From: Bacteroidota bacterium
GTDB lineage: Bacteria > Bacteroidota > Bacteroidia > B-17B0 > Aurantibacillaceae
DNA length: 64,000 bases
Assembly (NCBI GenBank): GCA_018267825.1
Contig: JAFDXR010000005.1
Location: forward strand, 1-64,000
Reading direction: 5' to 3'
Both the position numbers and the translations under genes were made by a program. Below the pieces are notes generated by a model. The model did no database searches and was not told where the DNA came from. It was given only the letters and a program-made list of their open reading frames with translations. Of the stretch, positions 1-8,371 are shown piece by piece (position 1 is the first letter of the stretch; the number at the start of each line of letters is the position of its first letter).

Positions 1-894
1 ACACAGGCCCGCCTGTTGCGTGTACTTGAAACGGGCGAATACATCAAAGTAGGAAGCAGCAAAGTACAGAAAACAAATGTACGTGTGGTAGCTGCCACCA
101 ATATTCATTTTCAGCAGGCTATCGAAAAAGGTAAATTCCGCGAAGACCTTTATTACCGCTTAAGTACAGTTCCTATTTACCTGCCGCCACTGCGTGAACG
201 CAAAGACGACATTCATTTGCTGTTCCGGAAATTTGCCGGAGATTTTGCCACCAAATACAAAATGCCTGCCGTGAAACTCACGCCGGAGGCCGAAAGCATA
301 CTGATCAACTATTACTGGCCCGGAAATATCCGCCAGCTGAAAAACATCACCGAACAAATTTCGATCATTGAAAAGAATCGTGAAATCGGTGCTGAAACAT
401 TGCTGCAGTATTTACCAAACTACAATACCAATACCCTGCCTGCCCTGGTAAAACAGTCCGGCAGCAGCAACGGACATAGCTCGCAGAGCGATATGAATGA
501 ACGCGACCTGCTTTACAAAGTGTTGTTCGATATGAAAAAAGACCTGAACGATCTTAAAAAGGTTGTCCACAGCATCGTGCAGCTTGGTCATATCACAGGA
601 CTTACTCCCGACGATCTGCAGGTGGTAAATAAAGCCTATGAAGCTGAAGTACCTGTTATTGCAGGCCACCAGGATGTTACCATTCACCAACCGGTTATTG
701 TCAAGGATCAGGGCAAAGGCTATTCACAACCCATTGAGGTTGAAGAATCCTTATCGCTACAGGATAAAGAAATTGACATGATCAAAAAAGCCCTGGTGAA
801 ACATAAAGGGAAACGTAAATATGCAGCGCAGGAACTTGGCATCAGCGAACGCACCCTGTACCGCAAAATCAATGAGTATAATATCAGTGAATAA
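1..894 (+). CDS. Sigma-54-dependent transcriptional regulator, C-terminal part (5' end outside window)
   Basis: This is the last 297 codons of an enhancer-binding protein that drives open-complex formation by sigma-54 polymerase. The reading frame is open to base 1 and the first residues (TQARLLRVLETGEY) are mid-AAA+ sequence, so the start lies to the left. Visible are the RVVAATN segment of the AAA+ core, the YRLSTVPIYLPPLRER arginine-finger region, the YWPGNIRQLKN sensor II region and a C-terminal Fis-type helix-turn-helix (KYAAQELGISERTLYRKI). The receiver or sensor domain cannot be seen. lptE follows 21 bp later, a conserved pairing in Bacteroidota. Confidence 0.95.
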   Translation, partial: TQARLLRVLETGEYIKVGSSKVQKTNVRVVAATNIHFQQAIEKGKFREDLYYRLSTVPIYLPPLRERKDDIHLLFRKFAGDFATKYKMPAVKLTPEAESILINYYWPGNIRQLKNITEQISIIEKNREIGAETLLQYLPNYNTNTLPALVKQSGSSNGHSSQSDMNERDLLYKVLFDMKKDLNDLKKVVHSIVQLGHITGLTPDDLQVVNKAYEAEVPVIAGHQDVTIHQPVIVKDQGKGYSQPIEVEESLSLQDKEIDMIKKALVKHKGKRKYAAQELGISERTLYRKINEYNISE

Positions 895-915
895 TAAACC
901 TCTGGTGGCAAAAGC

Positions 916-1428
916 ATGAAATCGTTTTTTGTATACATAGGCCTCTGCATTTTAGTATTGCTCGCTTCATGGAGCTGTGTACCCCATATATCGCTCAATG
1001 GCGCCACTATACCTGCAGGGGCTAAAACTATTTCTGTGGCCTATTTCACTAACAATACCACACTGGCAAGTCCAACCACAGCGCAGCGATTCACCGAAAA
1101 ACTCCGCGACATGGTATCTTCGCAAACCAACCTGGCTCTTGTAAAAAACAATGGCGATCTGCAATTTGAAGGTTATATTTCCAATTACAATGTGGCCCCG
1201 GTATCGATCCAGAGTACCGACCAGGCTGCAAGCAACAGGCTTACGGTGAGTGTGATGGTGAAATACACCAATACCCTCGATGAGAAACAGAGTTTTGAGC
1301 AGGAGTTCACCCGTTTTGCGGATTTCAAAGCCGATAAAACATTGTCCGCTGTAGAAGGCGATTTATTGACAGAAATTAACCGTCAGCTCACAGAAGATAT
1401 TTTCAATAAAGCATTCAATAACTGGTAA
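916..1428 (+). CDS. lptE: LPS-assembly lipoprotein LptE
   Basis: Predicted outer-membrane lipoprotein that plugs the LptD translocon and helps insert lipopolysaccharide. The 170-aa product has an N-terminal hydrophobic signal ending in a Cys (LLASWSC), consistent with lipidation. The mature part has the usual LptE features: a short beta start (ISVAYFTNN) and then an alpha/beta fold with conserved FTEKLRD and GYISNY segments. Sequence alone makes LptE hard to recognise, and the position between the sigma-54 regulator and the TPR/secG genes is the strongest support. The next gene begins one base after the stop, so they are translationally linked. Confidence 0.85.
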   Translation: MKSFFVYIGLCILVLLASWSCVPHISLNGATIPAGAKTISVAYFTNNTTLASPTTAQRFTEKLRDMVSSQTNLALVKNNGDLQFEGYISNYNVAPVSIQSTDQAASNRLTVSVMVKYTNTLDEKQSFEQEFTRFADFKADKTLSAVEGDLLTEINRQLTEDIFNKAFNNW

Positions 1429-1429
1429 T

Positions 1430-2476
1430 TTGAAACAACAGGAGTTCATAGCCCTCTTGAAAGAACCGCAGGTACTGGCACAGGCCGATACCGAAAAACT
1501 CTCTGCACTCACGCAGGAGTTTCCGTTTTTTCAGTCGGCCCAGCTCCTGTATACACTCGGCCTCAAAGACTACGCGCCGCAGCATTACCAGAAACAGCTC
1601 CGCAAAACAGCCATCATTGCCAATAACCGCGCGGTATTGTATGAACTGCTCCACCGTGTGCCAGTGCAATCGGCACCAGTTGTCAAGGAAGAAAAAATTG
1701 AACCGGTTGAGCCGGAAACCAGGGAGGAAGTAAAACCACTTCGTGTGAGCCCTGTAACAACCACATCCGACGAGGTGAAGGTTATTTACATCACAACTCC
1801 TGCAACACAACCGGTAGCCGAAATAAAAACAAAAGAACCGGAACCTGAGAAACAGGAAGAGGTAAGCGAATTGAATATCCTCAAAGGCATTGACAATGAC
1901 ACGAGCGATATACAGGCTCCGGATACACAAGCCCCGTTCGATGAAAACAAGCTGAACCGCGAAATTGAAATGGAGGTCAGCCGCCAGCTCATTGATTCGT
2001 ATGTGCAGAAAGAAGTGCTTCGTACCCCGGAATGGCATGAGCCTGTTGCCAAAACAGAAGAACCTGACCTGAAAGAAGAGCCGGTCGCAACAAGCCCGGG
2101 TTCGTTCCTGGATTGGTTGCGTAAAGTTCAGGTTCCTGAAAACCACATTTCGGAAAAAGAGGAAAAAACCGAGAAAAAAGAGGAAAAACCGACTGAAAAC
2201 ACAAAATTTGAAGAAAAAAAGAAGATTATTGATAAAATAATCGAATCTGACCCTGGCAAAATCCGCCTGAATAAGGATAAATTCTTCAACGCTTCGCAGG
2301 ATGCCAAGCAGAGTTTACTTGAAAATGAACACCTGATTACCGAAACCCTCGCTAAAATTTATGCTCTCCAGGGGAATACTGCCAAAGCAATAAGGGCCTA
2401 TGAAATTTTAAGTTTGAAATTTCCACAAAAAAGTGTTTACTTTGCATCCCTCATCGAAAAATTAAAAACTAAATAA
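1430..2476 (+). CDS. TPR-like cytoplasmic protein of the lptE-secG locus
   Basis: A 348-aa protein with no recognised enzymatic domain. The start is a TTG one base after the lptE stop. It is chosen because the N-terminus it gives (MKQQEFIALLKEPQVL, then a PFFQSAQLLYTLGLK helix) is the form this family takes in Bacteroidota. The middle (about residues 80-270) is Pro/Glu/Lys-rich and looks disordered. The C-terminus (about 290-345) is a TPR hairpin (LAKIYALQGNTAKAIRAYEIL). There is no signal peptide, so it is probably cytoplasmic. Its function is unknown. The conserved neighbourhood suggests a link to envelope biogenesis or secretion. Confidence 0.85.
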   Translation: MKQQEFIALLKEPQVLAQADTEKLSALTQEFPFFQSAQLLYTLGLKDYAPQHYQKQLRKTAIIANNRAVLYELLHRVPVQSAPVVKEEKIEPVEPETREEVKPLRVSPVTTTSDEVKVIYITTPATQPVAEIKTKEPEPEKQEEVSELNILKGIDNDTSDIQAPDTQAPFDENKLNREIEMEVSRQLIDSYVQKEVLRTPEWHEPVAKTEEPDLKEEPVATSPGSFLDWLRKVQVPENHISEKEEKTEKKEEKPTENTKFEEKKKIIDKIIESDPGKIRLNKDKFFNASQDAKQSLLENEHLITETLAKIYALQGNTAKAIRAYEILSLKFPQKSVYFASLIEKLKTK

Positions 2477-2488
2477 GAACTATATATT

Positions 2489-2842
2489 ATGTTACAAACC
2501 GGTTTAACAATTGCTATTATCATTGTATGTGTGCTGCTGATTATTGTGGTACTGATCCAGAATTCAAAGGGTGGAGGAATCTCCAGCAACTTCAGTGCAG
2601 CCAACCAGATCATGGGTGCTCGTCGTGGCACGGATGTGGTTGAGAAAGCAACCTGGACACTTGCTATTTTATTACTTGTATTAAGCTTACTTTCTGCTCC
2701 AAAAAGCAGTGGCTCTGACTCATCAGATGCAGGCACTGAAACCTCTAAAACAAGAGGTCTTGCCAATCCTGCGAATGGCGCTTCAAGTGCACCTGTTGGT
2801 CAGCCTATGCAGGCTCCTGCCACAGGAACTCCAGGTAAATAA
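2489..2842 (+). CDS. secG: Preprotein translocase subunit SecG
   Basis: Small inner-membrane component of the SecYEG channel. The 117-aa protein has two transmembrane helices (about 4-26 and 54-72) separated by the diagnostic loop with QNSKGGGISSNF and the MGARRGTD segment. A Ser/Pro/Gly-rich tail of about 40 residues follows, which is long for SecG but common in Bacteroidota. It is the last gene of the lptE-TPR-secG run and is closed by a terminator. In many relatives groES/groEL follow here, but in this genome they do not. Confidence 0.95.
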   Translation: MLQTGLTIAIIIVCVLLIIVVLIQNSKGGGISSNFSAANQIMGARRGTDVVEKATWTLAILLLVLSLLSAPKSSGSDSSDAGTETSKTRGLANPANGASSAPVGQPMQAPATGTPGK

Positions 2843-2864
2843 TCTATCAGCAAACTAATATTGT

Positions 2865-2892
2865 AAAGCCGGCTTCATGCCGGCTTTTTTTA
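2865..2892 (+). terminator. Rho-independent terminator after secG
   Basis: A perfect 8-bp stem (AAGCCGGC / GCCGGCTT) with a TTCAT loop is followed by a run of seven or more T residues, 22 bases after the secG stop codon. Confidence 0.9.
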
Positions 2893-2961
2893 TGCACTTC
2901 TTTTCGCTTTAACAGCCAATGAAGCACCAGGGCGCAAAGGTTAAGGAAAGTTTGTGTTGAA

Positions 2962-3314
2962 CGCGGATCACGCGGATTGTTATGATCAGAACAGATAGAA
3001 GCTAATCAAGCCATAAAATATCTGTGGGAATCAGCGAATTTATCTGCGGGAATCAGCGAGAACCTTTCCGGATACTGAAAATACGGGCTTGAAAATGCAA
3101 TCCCTGTTTTTCTTTTTTGACGCAGATCACGCAGTTTGTTATGATCAGAACAGATAGAAGCTAAGCAAGCTCATAAAATATCTGTGGGAATCAGCGAATT
3201 TATCTGCGGAAATCAGCGAGAACCTTTCCGGATACTGAAAATATAGGCTTGAAACGTATTCCCTGTTTTTCCTTTTTTGACGCGGATCACGCAGTTTGTT
3301 ATGATCAGAACAGG
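2962..3314. repeat. Tandem repeat, period about 159 bp, 2.2 copies
   Basis: Copies start at 2962, 3121 and 3281, the last truncated after about 34 bases. Each begins CGC(G/A)GATCACGC and contains an internal shorter repeat (TCTGTGGGAATCAGCGAA / TCTGCGGGAATCAGCGAG). The copies differ by a few substitutions and one indel. No credible gene lies in the unit. This resembles the dispersed CGCGGAT-type intergenic repeats common in Bacteroidota, but here it is arrayed in tandem between secG and the polysaccharide operon. It explains most of the gene-free stretch 2893-3364. Confidence 0.9.
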
Positions 3315-3364
3315 GAACAAGCATTTTGAATTTTATTGCAGAATGCTTTACGGACTTAATGGTG

Positions 3365-4831
3365 TCAAACCACTTCTTCCGTGCGCCCGTTGTCGACCAA
3401 TGGCTCGTCCTTGTAATACACATCAATGCATACAAGCATGGCTATGAAACCCCAGAAAGGCACAGAAGCCTTATCGGTATCCAGGAAGTTGTTCAGGAAA
3501 CCATGCACAAAATAGGTGCACAATCCGAGGAGAACAGAAATGGTAAAGATTTTCATGGTCCGGTCTTTCACCCGATACACCAGCCTGTATCCCATAAAAA
3601 GCACTGACAGGATCAATGCTACAACAATGAGTGCTCCGGGCAGTCCCTGTTCGCTCAGAGGTCCCAAATACTCGCTGTGTGCATTTCCATGATCCCCGAA
3701 GTTGGTAGAGATATATGTTTTCTCGTTACTCTTCTGAAAAGGCGCATACAAAAACTGATAGGTTCCGGGACCAAAGCCCACCAAAGGTTTTTCTTTGAAC
3801 ATCCGCAGCGCCGAATTCCAGCGGTTAATACGCTCCAGATTCGATACGTCGGTAGAGATGTTGGTCATAGACTCCAGGTTCGCTGTAAAATCGCCATCTG
3901 AGTCGGTGGTATTGCGACCAAGCATCATAAATATTTCCGACTGGAACGAAAGGAACAAAATGAGTCCCGCCCCTATAGTGACCAGGATGGTGCGGAATTT
4001 AATGCGCAACAGCAATGTAGCCAGAACCCCGGCTGCTGCAAATAGACCCAGCCAGCCGGCACGCGCATAAGAAATAACGATAGATACCAGCAATATGGTA
4101 AGAACTCCCAGCGAGAAAAGACGTGTCCAGAACGATAGTTTGGTCATGAACAGAAAGCCAATAAACACCGGGATAAACATAGCCAGTGCGCAACCGTAGG
4201 CGGTGTGGTCATTGTAGAACGGCGATACAATCCAGTCGGCTGTTTTCTCATCAAAACCATAACTGGCATGTTTCACGGTTGTGATAATACAAACCACGCA
4301 AAGCGCGGTAGCATATACCATCATGAAACGGATCATATTACCTTTTTTGCGGAACAGCTGAACCGTCATGAAATAGCACGAGGTTACGAACCACAGCCTG
4401 GCAATGAGAAATTTGATGGATATAACGGGCAATTGACTGGTAATGGTTGTAAACACGATCCAGCCCAGTTGAATGAATAAAATAATGGTTACCGGGTGCC
4501 TCAGAATTCTGGATGGGGTGACACCGTGGTTAATCTCATTCAGGAAATAAATCAGCATGATACCCGCCATTAAAGGTTCGCAGGGCATACTTAAATCGAT
4601 TCCCTGCGTGAGACCCAGTTCCTTTAACCCCACGGAAAGCGGCGCAGAAAAAATCATGACATACATGACTTTTTCAATATCCATAATGGCCAGGAAAAGG
4701 ATCAGGAGAACAAAAGGCACCAGGTTGAAGGCGTAAAACATGCTGCGCTCATACAGAAGCACATAAGCGTTCATGAAGATGTACGCTAAAATAATAATGT
4801 AAAAGACAGCAGTATTTTTAATTTTAAGCAA
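3365..4831 (-). CDS. O-antigen ligase / Wzy-type polymerase family membrane protein
   Basis: A 488-aa multi-pass inner-membrane protein of the O-antigen ligase / polymerase superfamily, which joins or polymerises lipid-linked glycans on the periplasmic face. About 11-12 hydrophobic segments are visible, with a large periplasmic loop near residues 310-400 carrying the family signatures (RWNSALRMFKEKPLVGFGPGTY and the HSEYLGPLSEQGLPG stretch). It is the last gene of the minus operon and overlaps the upstream Wzz gene by 8 bp. Whether it is the ligase or the polymerase cannot be decided, because both share this domain. Confidence 0.85.
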   Translation of the reverse strand: MLKIKNTAVFYIIILAYIFMNAYVLLYERSMFYAFNLVPFVLLILFLAIMDIEKVMYVMIFSAPLSVGLKELGLTQGIDLSMPCEPLMAGIMLIYFLNEINHGVTPSRILRHPVTIILFIQLGWIVFTTITSQLPVISIKFLIARLWFVTSCYFMTVQLFRKKGNMIRFMMVYATALCVVCIITTVKHASYGFDEKTADWIVSPFYNDHTAYGCALAMFIPVFIGFLFMTKLSFWTRLFSLGVLTILLVSIVISYARAGWLGLFAAAGVLATLLLRIKFRTILVTIGAGLILFLSFQSEIFMMLGRNTTDSDGDFTANLESMTNISTDVSNLERINRWNSALRMFKEKPLVGFGPGTYQFLYAPFQKSNEKTYISTNFGDHGNAHSEYLGPLSEQGLPGALIVVALILSVLFMGYRLVYRVKDRTMKIFTISVLLGLCTYFVHGFLNNFLDTDKASVPFWGFIAMLVCIDVYYKDEPLVDNGRTEEVV

Positions 4832-5753
4832 GATCCCGTTGTTTTTTATTCAACACGATAATTACCAGAATGGCCAGTAATAAGGCCGATAATGTGGCGG
4901 CCGTAACAATGGCCCAGCGTACAGGATAGCATTTTTTATCAGGAAAATCGGGCTTCGAAACAACCGTTGTATAGCTGATCTTACTGTGATAATCCATTAA
5001 GTTTTTATCGTATTCTTTTTTAATATCCTTATACAACAATACCTGTTGTTTGATTTCGCTTTGCAGAAGCTGAAACTCACCGCTTTTTTCTTTAAGCCCG
5101 GTAAGCAGTACTTTATCGGTTTCGGATAAGCCTTGTTTACCCTGGCGTTTGGTTATTTCTTTGGCTTGCGCTTTTATATCGAGCAGACCATAAGTCATGC
5201 GAAGGTTTTTGAGCCGCGCTTCCAGAGAATCAATTTCATTACGTTTGATCAGGAGCAGGTTCCCGTAATTCTTCAGGTATTCACTGACTTTTTCTTTTTT
5301 GGATTGTTCAATGAGCAGGTTTACTTCTTCGAGCAGACCATTGGCAAGTTCCTGCGCTTTGGCTGGCAGGTGATCCATAACCTCTACCTCAACCGATTCG
5401 TAAAGGGTATTGCTTATTTTAAAGTTCTCCTGGTATTTATAATTATAGAAAGAGCGGGCCCGGCTATCTGTTGAATCAATATCGTAATACTGATACAGAT
5501 TGAAGCGCTTGGCCATACGGTCTTTAATTTCATCGCTCATGAAGAACTGGAGCAATTGCTCGGTATTGGATTCTTCACTGAATGGGCTCAGGTTAGTAGG
5601 GAAAACAACGGCCCTGGATTTATATTTTGGTTTCATTACCCATGGCGAGGAAATAACAGAGGAAGCCACAATAGCAATAACCGCTACAATGGCCAGCTTT
5701 TTCCAATGGGCTAAAAGCAATTTATAAATATCGCCTGTTTTAAAGGTATCCAT
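4824..5753 (-). CDS. Wzz-type polysaccharide chain-length determinant (second copy)
   Basis: A 309-aa protein with the PCP/Wzz architecture: an N-terminal transmembrane helix (about 18-38), a periplasmic alpha/beta plus coiled-coil domain (about 40-270) and a C-terminal transmembrane helix (about 282-302) preceded by the typical Pro-rich KPDFPDKKCYPVRW stretch. There is no cytoplasmic BY-kinase domain. It would control the length of the exported glycan. The gene shares one base with the upstream paralogue and overlaps the downstream ligase gene, so all are co-translated. Confidence 0.85.
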   Translation of the reverse strand: MDTFKTGDIYKLLLAHWKKLAIVAVIAIVASSVISSPWVMKPKYKSRAVVFPTNLSPFSEESNTEQLLQFFMSDEIKDRMAKRFNLYQYYDIDSTDSRARSFYNYKYQENFKISNTLYESVEVEVMDHLPAKAQELANGLLEEVNLLIEQSKKEKVSEYLKNYGNLLLIKRNEIDSLEARLKNLRMTYGLLDIKAQAKEITKRQGKQGLSETDKVLLTGLKEKSGEFQLLQSEIKQQVLLYKDIKKEYDKNLMDYHSKISYTTVVSKPDFPDKKCYPVRWAIVTAATLSALLLAILVIIVLNKKQRDLA

Positions 5754-6799
5754 TATGATTCCTGCTGCTTTTGCGAATTCAGATGTTCTTCTATTTTTTT
5801 TTTAAAACTCTTGTAGCGATCAATTCCTAACAGAAACATCAATGACAGGAAGAAAGCAGATAGCGTGGAAATCGTTACGATCAGCCAACGTACCGGTTTT
5901 GCTTTTTTTTCATTCGGTGTGGCGCGGTCTACTACAAATTTAAAAGGCAGGCTTTTCTGGGAGTTGACGAGTGCTTCATCGTATTTCCCTTTAATCACGG
6001 GATATTTGAAGCGATACTTTTTCAGGTTTTCATTAATGTGCTGATATGCGCCACCGTACTTCTTAAGGGTATCCATTTTGGATTCCAGGCGTTTCATAGC
6101 GGCATTATCGCCTTTCTCTACAGCCTTTGCATAGCTTTTGGAATAGGCCTGAACCTGTTCTTTGTAATCAAGTACACCCAGCTGACGAAGTACCTGGAGA
6201 CTGTCCTCCAGTTCATTCATGCGTTTAATGGTGTTGGCATATTCATCTGCCACAATAGCAAGGGCCTTGTCGGCCACTTCTTTGGTCATGCGTGTTTTTA
6301 CGGAGTCCGCCAGATCTACAATCCCGTTGGCAATTTCAGCGGCACGGTAGGCAAAGTAATCGTAAACATCAATACGGATCGACACATAATCCGTACGCTT
6401 GAAACTTACCATTTCGTCCCATTTCAGACGCAGGTAATGATTGGCATACTTATCTGTTTTATCGATTTTCCAGTTGCTCCAGAGGTTATATCTGTCGGCG
6501 GCTTTTGTACGAATTTCTTCGGAGTTAAGGATCTGGAGAAGCTTTTCGGCATCGTCTTCATCACCGAGTTCCATGTAATCTTCCTGGTTTCCGTTATTTT
6601 GCTCGATAATGAGTTTGGATACCGAGAAACTCCGCGACGGAAAAACGATGGCCGTGGAGCGATACTGTGGGGCAATTAGAAAAGAGGCAATGATAGATAT
6701 AATAGCAGCGCTTGCGGTAACAATAAGAATATGCTTCCGCCACTTGTATATTTTTGCCAATAAGGAAATAGAACTATCGTTAAAATCAGAACCTAACAT
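5753..6799 (-). CDS. Wzz-type polysaccharide chain-length determinant (first copy)
   Basis: A 348-aa paralogue of the next gene with the same layout: transmembrane helix at about 24-46, Wzz domain (QYRSTAIVFPSRSFS), a long periplasmic coiled coil (about 170-270) and a C-terminal transmembrane helix (about 307-327) after KKAKPVRWLIV. Two unequal Wzz proteins in tandem may form a hetero-oligomer or serve two glycan lengths (inference). The start codon lies only 4 bases after a perfect -7 box, which implies a leaderless transcript and a possible internal promoter for the three downstream genes. Confidence 0.85.
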   Translation of the reverse strand: MLGSDFNDSSISLLAKIYKWRKHILIVTASAAIISIIASFLIAPQYRSTAIVFPSRSFSVSKLIIEQNNGNQEDYMELGDEDDAEKLLQILNSEEIRTKAADRYNLWSNWKIDKTDKYANHYLRLKWDEMVSFKRTDYVSIRIDVYDYFAYRAAEIANGIVDLADSVKTRMTKEVADKALAIVADEYANTIKRMNELEDSLQVLRQLGVLDYKEQVQAYSKSYAKAVEKGDNAAMKRLESKMDTLKKYGGAYQHINENLKKYRFKYPVIKGKYDEALVNSQKSLPFKFVVDRATPNEKKAKPVRWLIVTISTLSAFFLSLMFLLGIDRYKSFKKKIEEHLNSQKQQES

Positions 6800-6803
6800 A
6801 TTT

Positions 6804-6811
6804 CAAATATA
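6804..6811 (-). promoter_or_regulatory. -7 box TATATTTG in front of the first Wzz gene
   Basis: An exact match to the Bacteroidota -7 consensus TAnnTTTG on the minus strand. It ends 4 bases before the ATG at 6799, so the transcript would begin at or next to the start codon (leaderless). No clear -33 element was found. Confidence 0.5.
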
Positions 6812-6857
6812 CTGTTTTTGTTAAAGATACCATGAGGCAACATAAATTTTATGAAGC

Positions 6858-8300
6858 CTACTTATACTTAATAAAGCGCAGTATGGATTTAGGGTTTAAA
6901 AGGCCGGAAACAAAGGCCCAGGTACCACAAAACACAACCATAATGGCAAAATTCATCATCCAGTTACCGGTAAAGGTTCTGGAGAAAATATTAAATATAA
7001 TAATTCCGGCGAGGAAAACGATAATGGCCAGTATTAAGCGAACATTAATTTTGAATTTGAAGATTTTGTATACAAAGCCGATCTGAACCAGAGCCGTAAA
7101 AAACTGGGTTACCAGACTGGCGTAAGCGCTTCCCATGGCCTTGTAATGTGGAATGAGAATAATATTGAGCAGTACATTAATACATATACCTGTGAGAGCA
7201 GTCAGGTTCAATTGCCTGAGGTTACCATTGGCTGTGAGGAGTGTCCCGAAAATATAAGTACTGGAAACTGCCGTAAAGCAGCACATCAGGATACTGAATA
7301 CGACGGCTGCATCTGACTTCCCATGATTGATAAGCTGCATAAGCTCACTGCTGTAAAAGAAACAACCTACGGAAACAATCATGGCCGGGGTCACAAGGAG
7401 AATAAAAGACAATTTCACAAGCTGCTCCACACTTTCCTTGTACTTGAGCATGCGGCTGAAAACAGGCAATAACTGCACCGAAAACAGGTAGGCAATCATA
7501 TTACCGGCATCGAGCAAACGAAATGCTTTGGCATAGATCCCGGCCTGTTCGGCTCCTTCTACTCCGGGGAGTAATTTCCCGATCATTACTGCATCCAGGC
7601 GATTATAAAATGTCATGAGTAATACCAGGATAGCAAAAGGGAAGCTTTGCTTCAGAATCATGATGCTGAAGGGCCAGTTCCAGGTCAGTTTGAAATGCGT
7701 GGTTTTAAAATATACCGTCATAAACGCAATGATGGCTGTTATGATATAACCTATCGTTTGCGCATACACGAAATTCATCACATCAATATCGAGTCCGAAC
7801 CAGTGCAGTATCAGGGCAATACACATGGCAATCATCAGAATCCGGTCGAGTACCGAAACCAGGCTGTCCGTTTTGAACAGGTGCAGCCCCAGCAGGTTGG
7901 ATCGAAGATACAGAATCATGCTGATGAGAAACTGGTTGATAGAAAGGATAAACAGGAGCTTCATAAACCGGAAGTCATATCCGTTCGCAAAGCCCAATAC
8001 CAGAGTTACAACCAGGTATACAATACCAAGCAGTAATTTCAGCGAGAACAGGCTGCTGAAGTGCTTGGTAAGCAGGTGATTATTCTGGGCTATATTTTTA
8101 TTATTGAAATTGGTGACCCCGAAATCGAGGATAATATTCAGCAGGAATGAAAAGTTAAACAGGATGAAGTATTCGCCGTATGCCACGTTACCCACAGCAT
8201 CCTGAACCTTGGGTTCTATGCCCAAAGGCCAGAACGGTTTGATGAGCAGATTCAGAATAATCAGAAAGGCGATATTTGTTACAAACTTCTTTTGTTGCAT
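6858..8300 (-). CDS. Polysaccharide biosynthesis flippase (Wzx/MATE-like)
   Basis: A 480-aa membrane protein with about 12-14 transmembrane helices and the Wzx/MVF-type N-terminus (FVTNIAFLIILNLLIKPFWPLGIEPKVQDAVG, then YFILFNFSFLLNIILDFGV). It would flip lipid-linked repeat units to the periplasm for the polymerase and Wzz proteins encoded downstream. The ATG at 8300 is preferred over an upstream alternative at 8336 because it places the first transmembrane helix at the N-terminus. A near-consensus -7 box (TATATTTA) also lies about 18 bases before it. The next gene starts 59 bp downstream. Confidence 0.88.
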   Translation of the reverse strand: MQQKKFVTNIAFLIILNLLIKPFWPLGIEPKVQDAVGNVAYGEYFILFNFSFLLNIILDFGVTNFNNKNIAQNNHLLTKHFSSLFSLKLLLGIVYLVVTLVLGFANGYDFRFMKLLFILSINQFLISMILYLRSNLLGLHLFKTDSLVSVLDRILMIAMCIALILHWFGLDIDVMNFVYAQTIGYIITAIIAFMTVYFKTTHFKLTWNWPFSIMILKQSFPFAILVLLMTFYNRLDAVMIGKLLPGVEGAEQAGIYAKAFRLLDAGNMIAYLFSVQLLPVFSRMLKYKESVEQLVKLSFILLVTPAMIVSVGCFFYSSELMQLINHGKSDAAVVFSILMCCFTAVSSTYIFGTLLTANGNLRQLNLTALTGICINVLLNIILIPHYKAMGSAYASLVTQFFTALVQIGFVYKIFKFKINVRLILAIIVFLAGIIIFNIFSRTFTGNWMMNFAIMVVFCGTWAFVSGLLNPKSILRFIKYK

Positions 8301-8371
8301 AAAAAACAAAGCGTAAATATAAGTTTTATTTCCCAAGGCTTTTTAGCTTATTTTAGGTTACTTTTGGATAT

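Noticed and set aside
2962-3314. CRISPR array
   Set aside because: The repeat is 159 bp long with no short repeat/unique spacer alternation and no cas genes nearby.
2843-3364. groES/groEL expected after secG
   Set aside because: No such frame is present; the space contains only the terminator and the repeats.
3145-3435. 96-codon minus frame over the tandem repeats
   Set aside because: It crosses from the repeat array into the end of the ligase gene, and the repeats generate it by chance.
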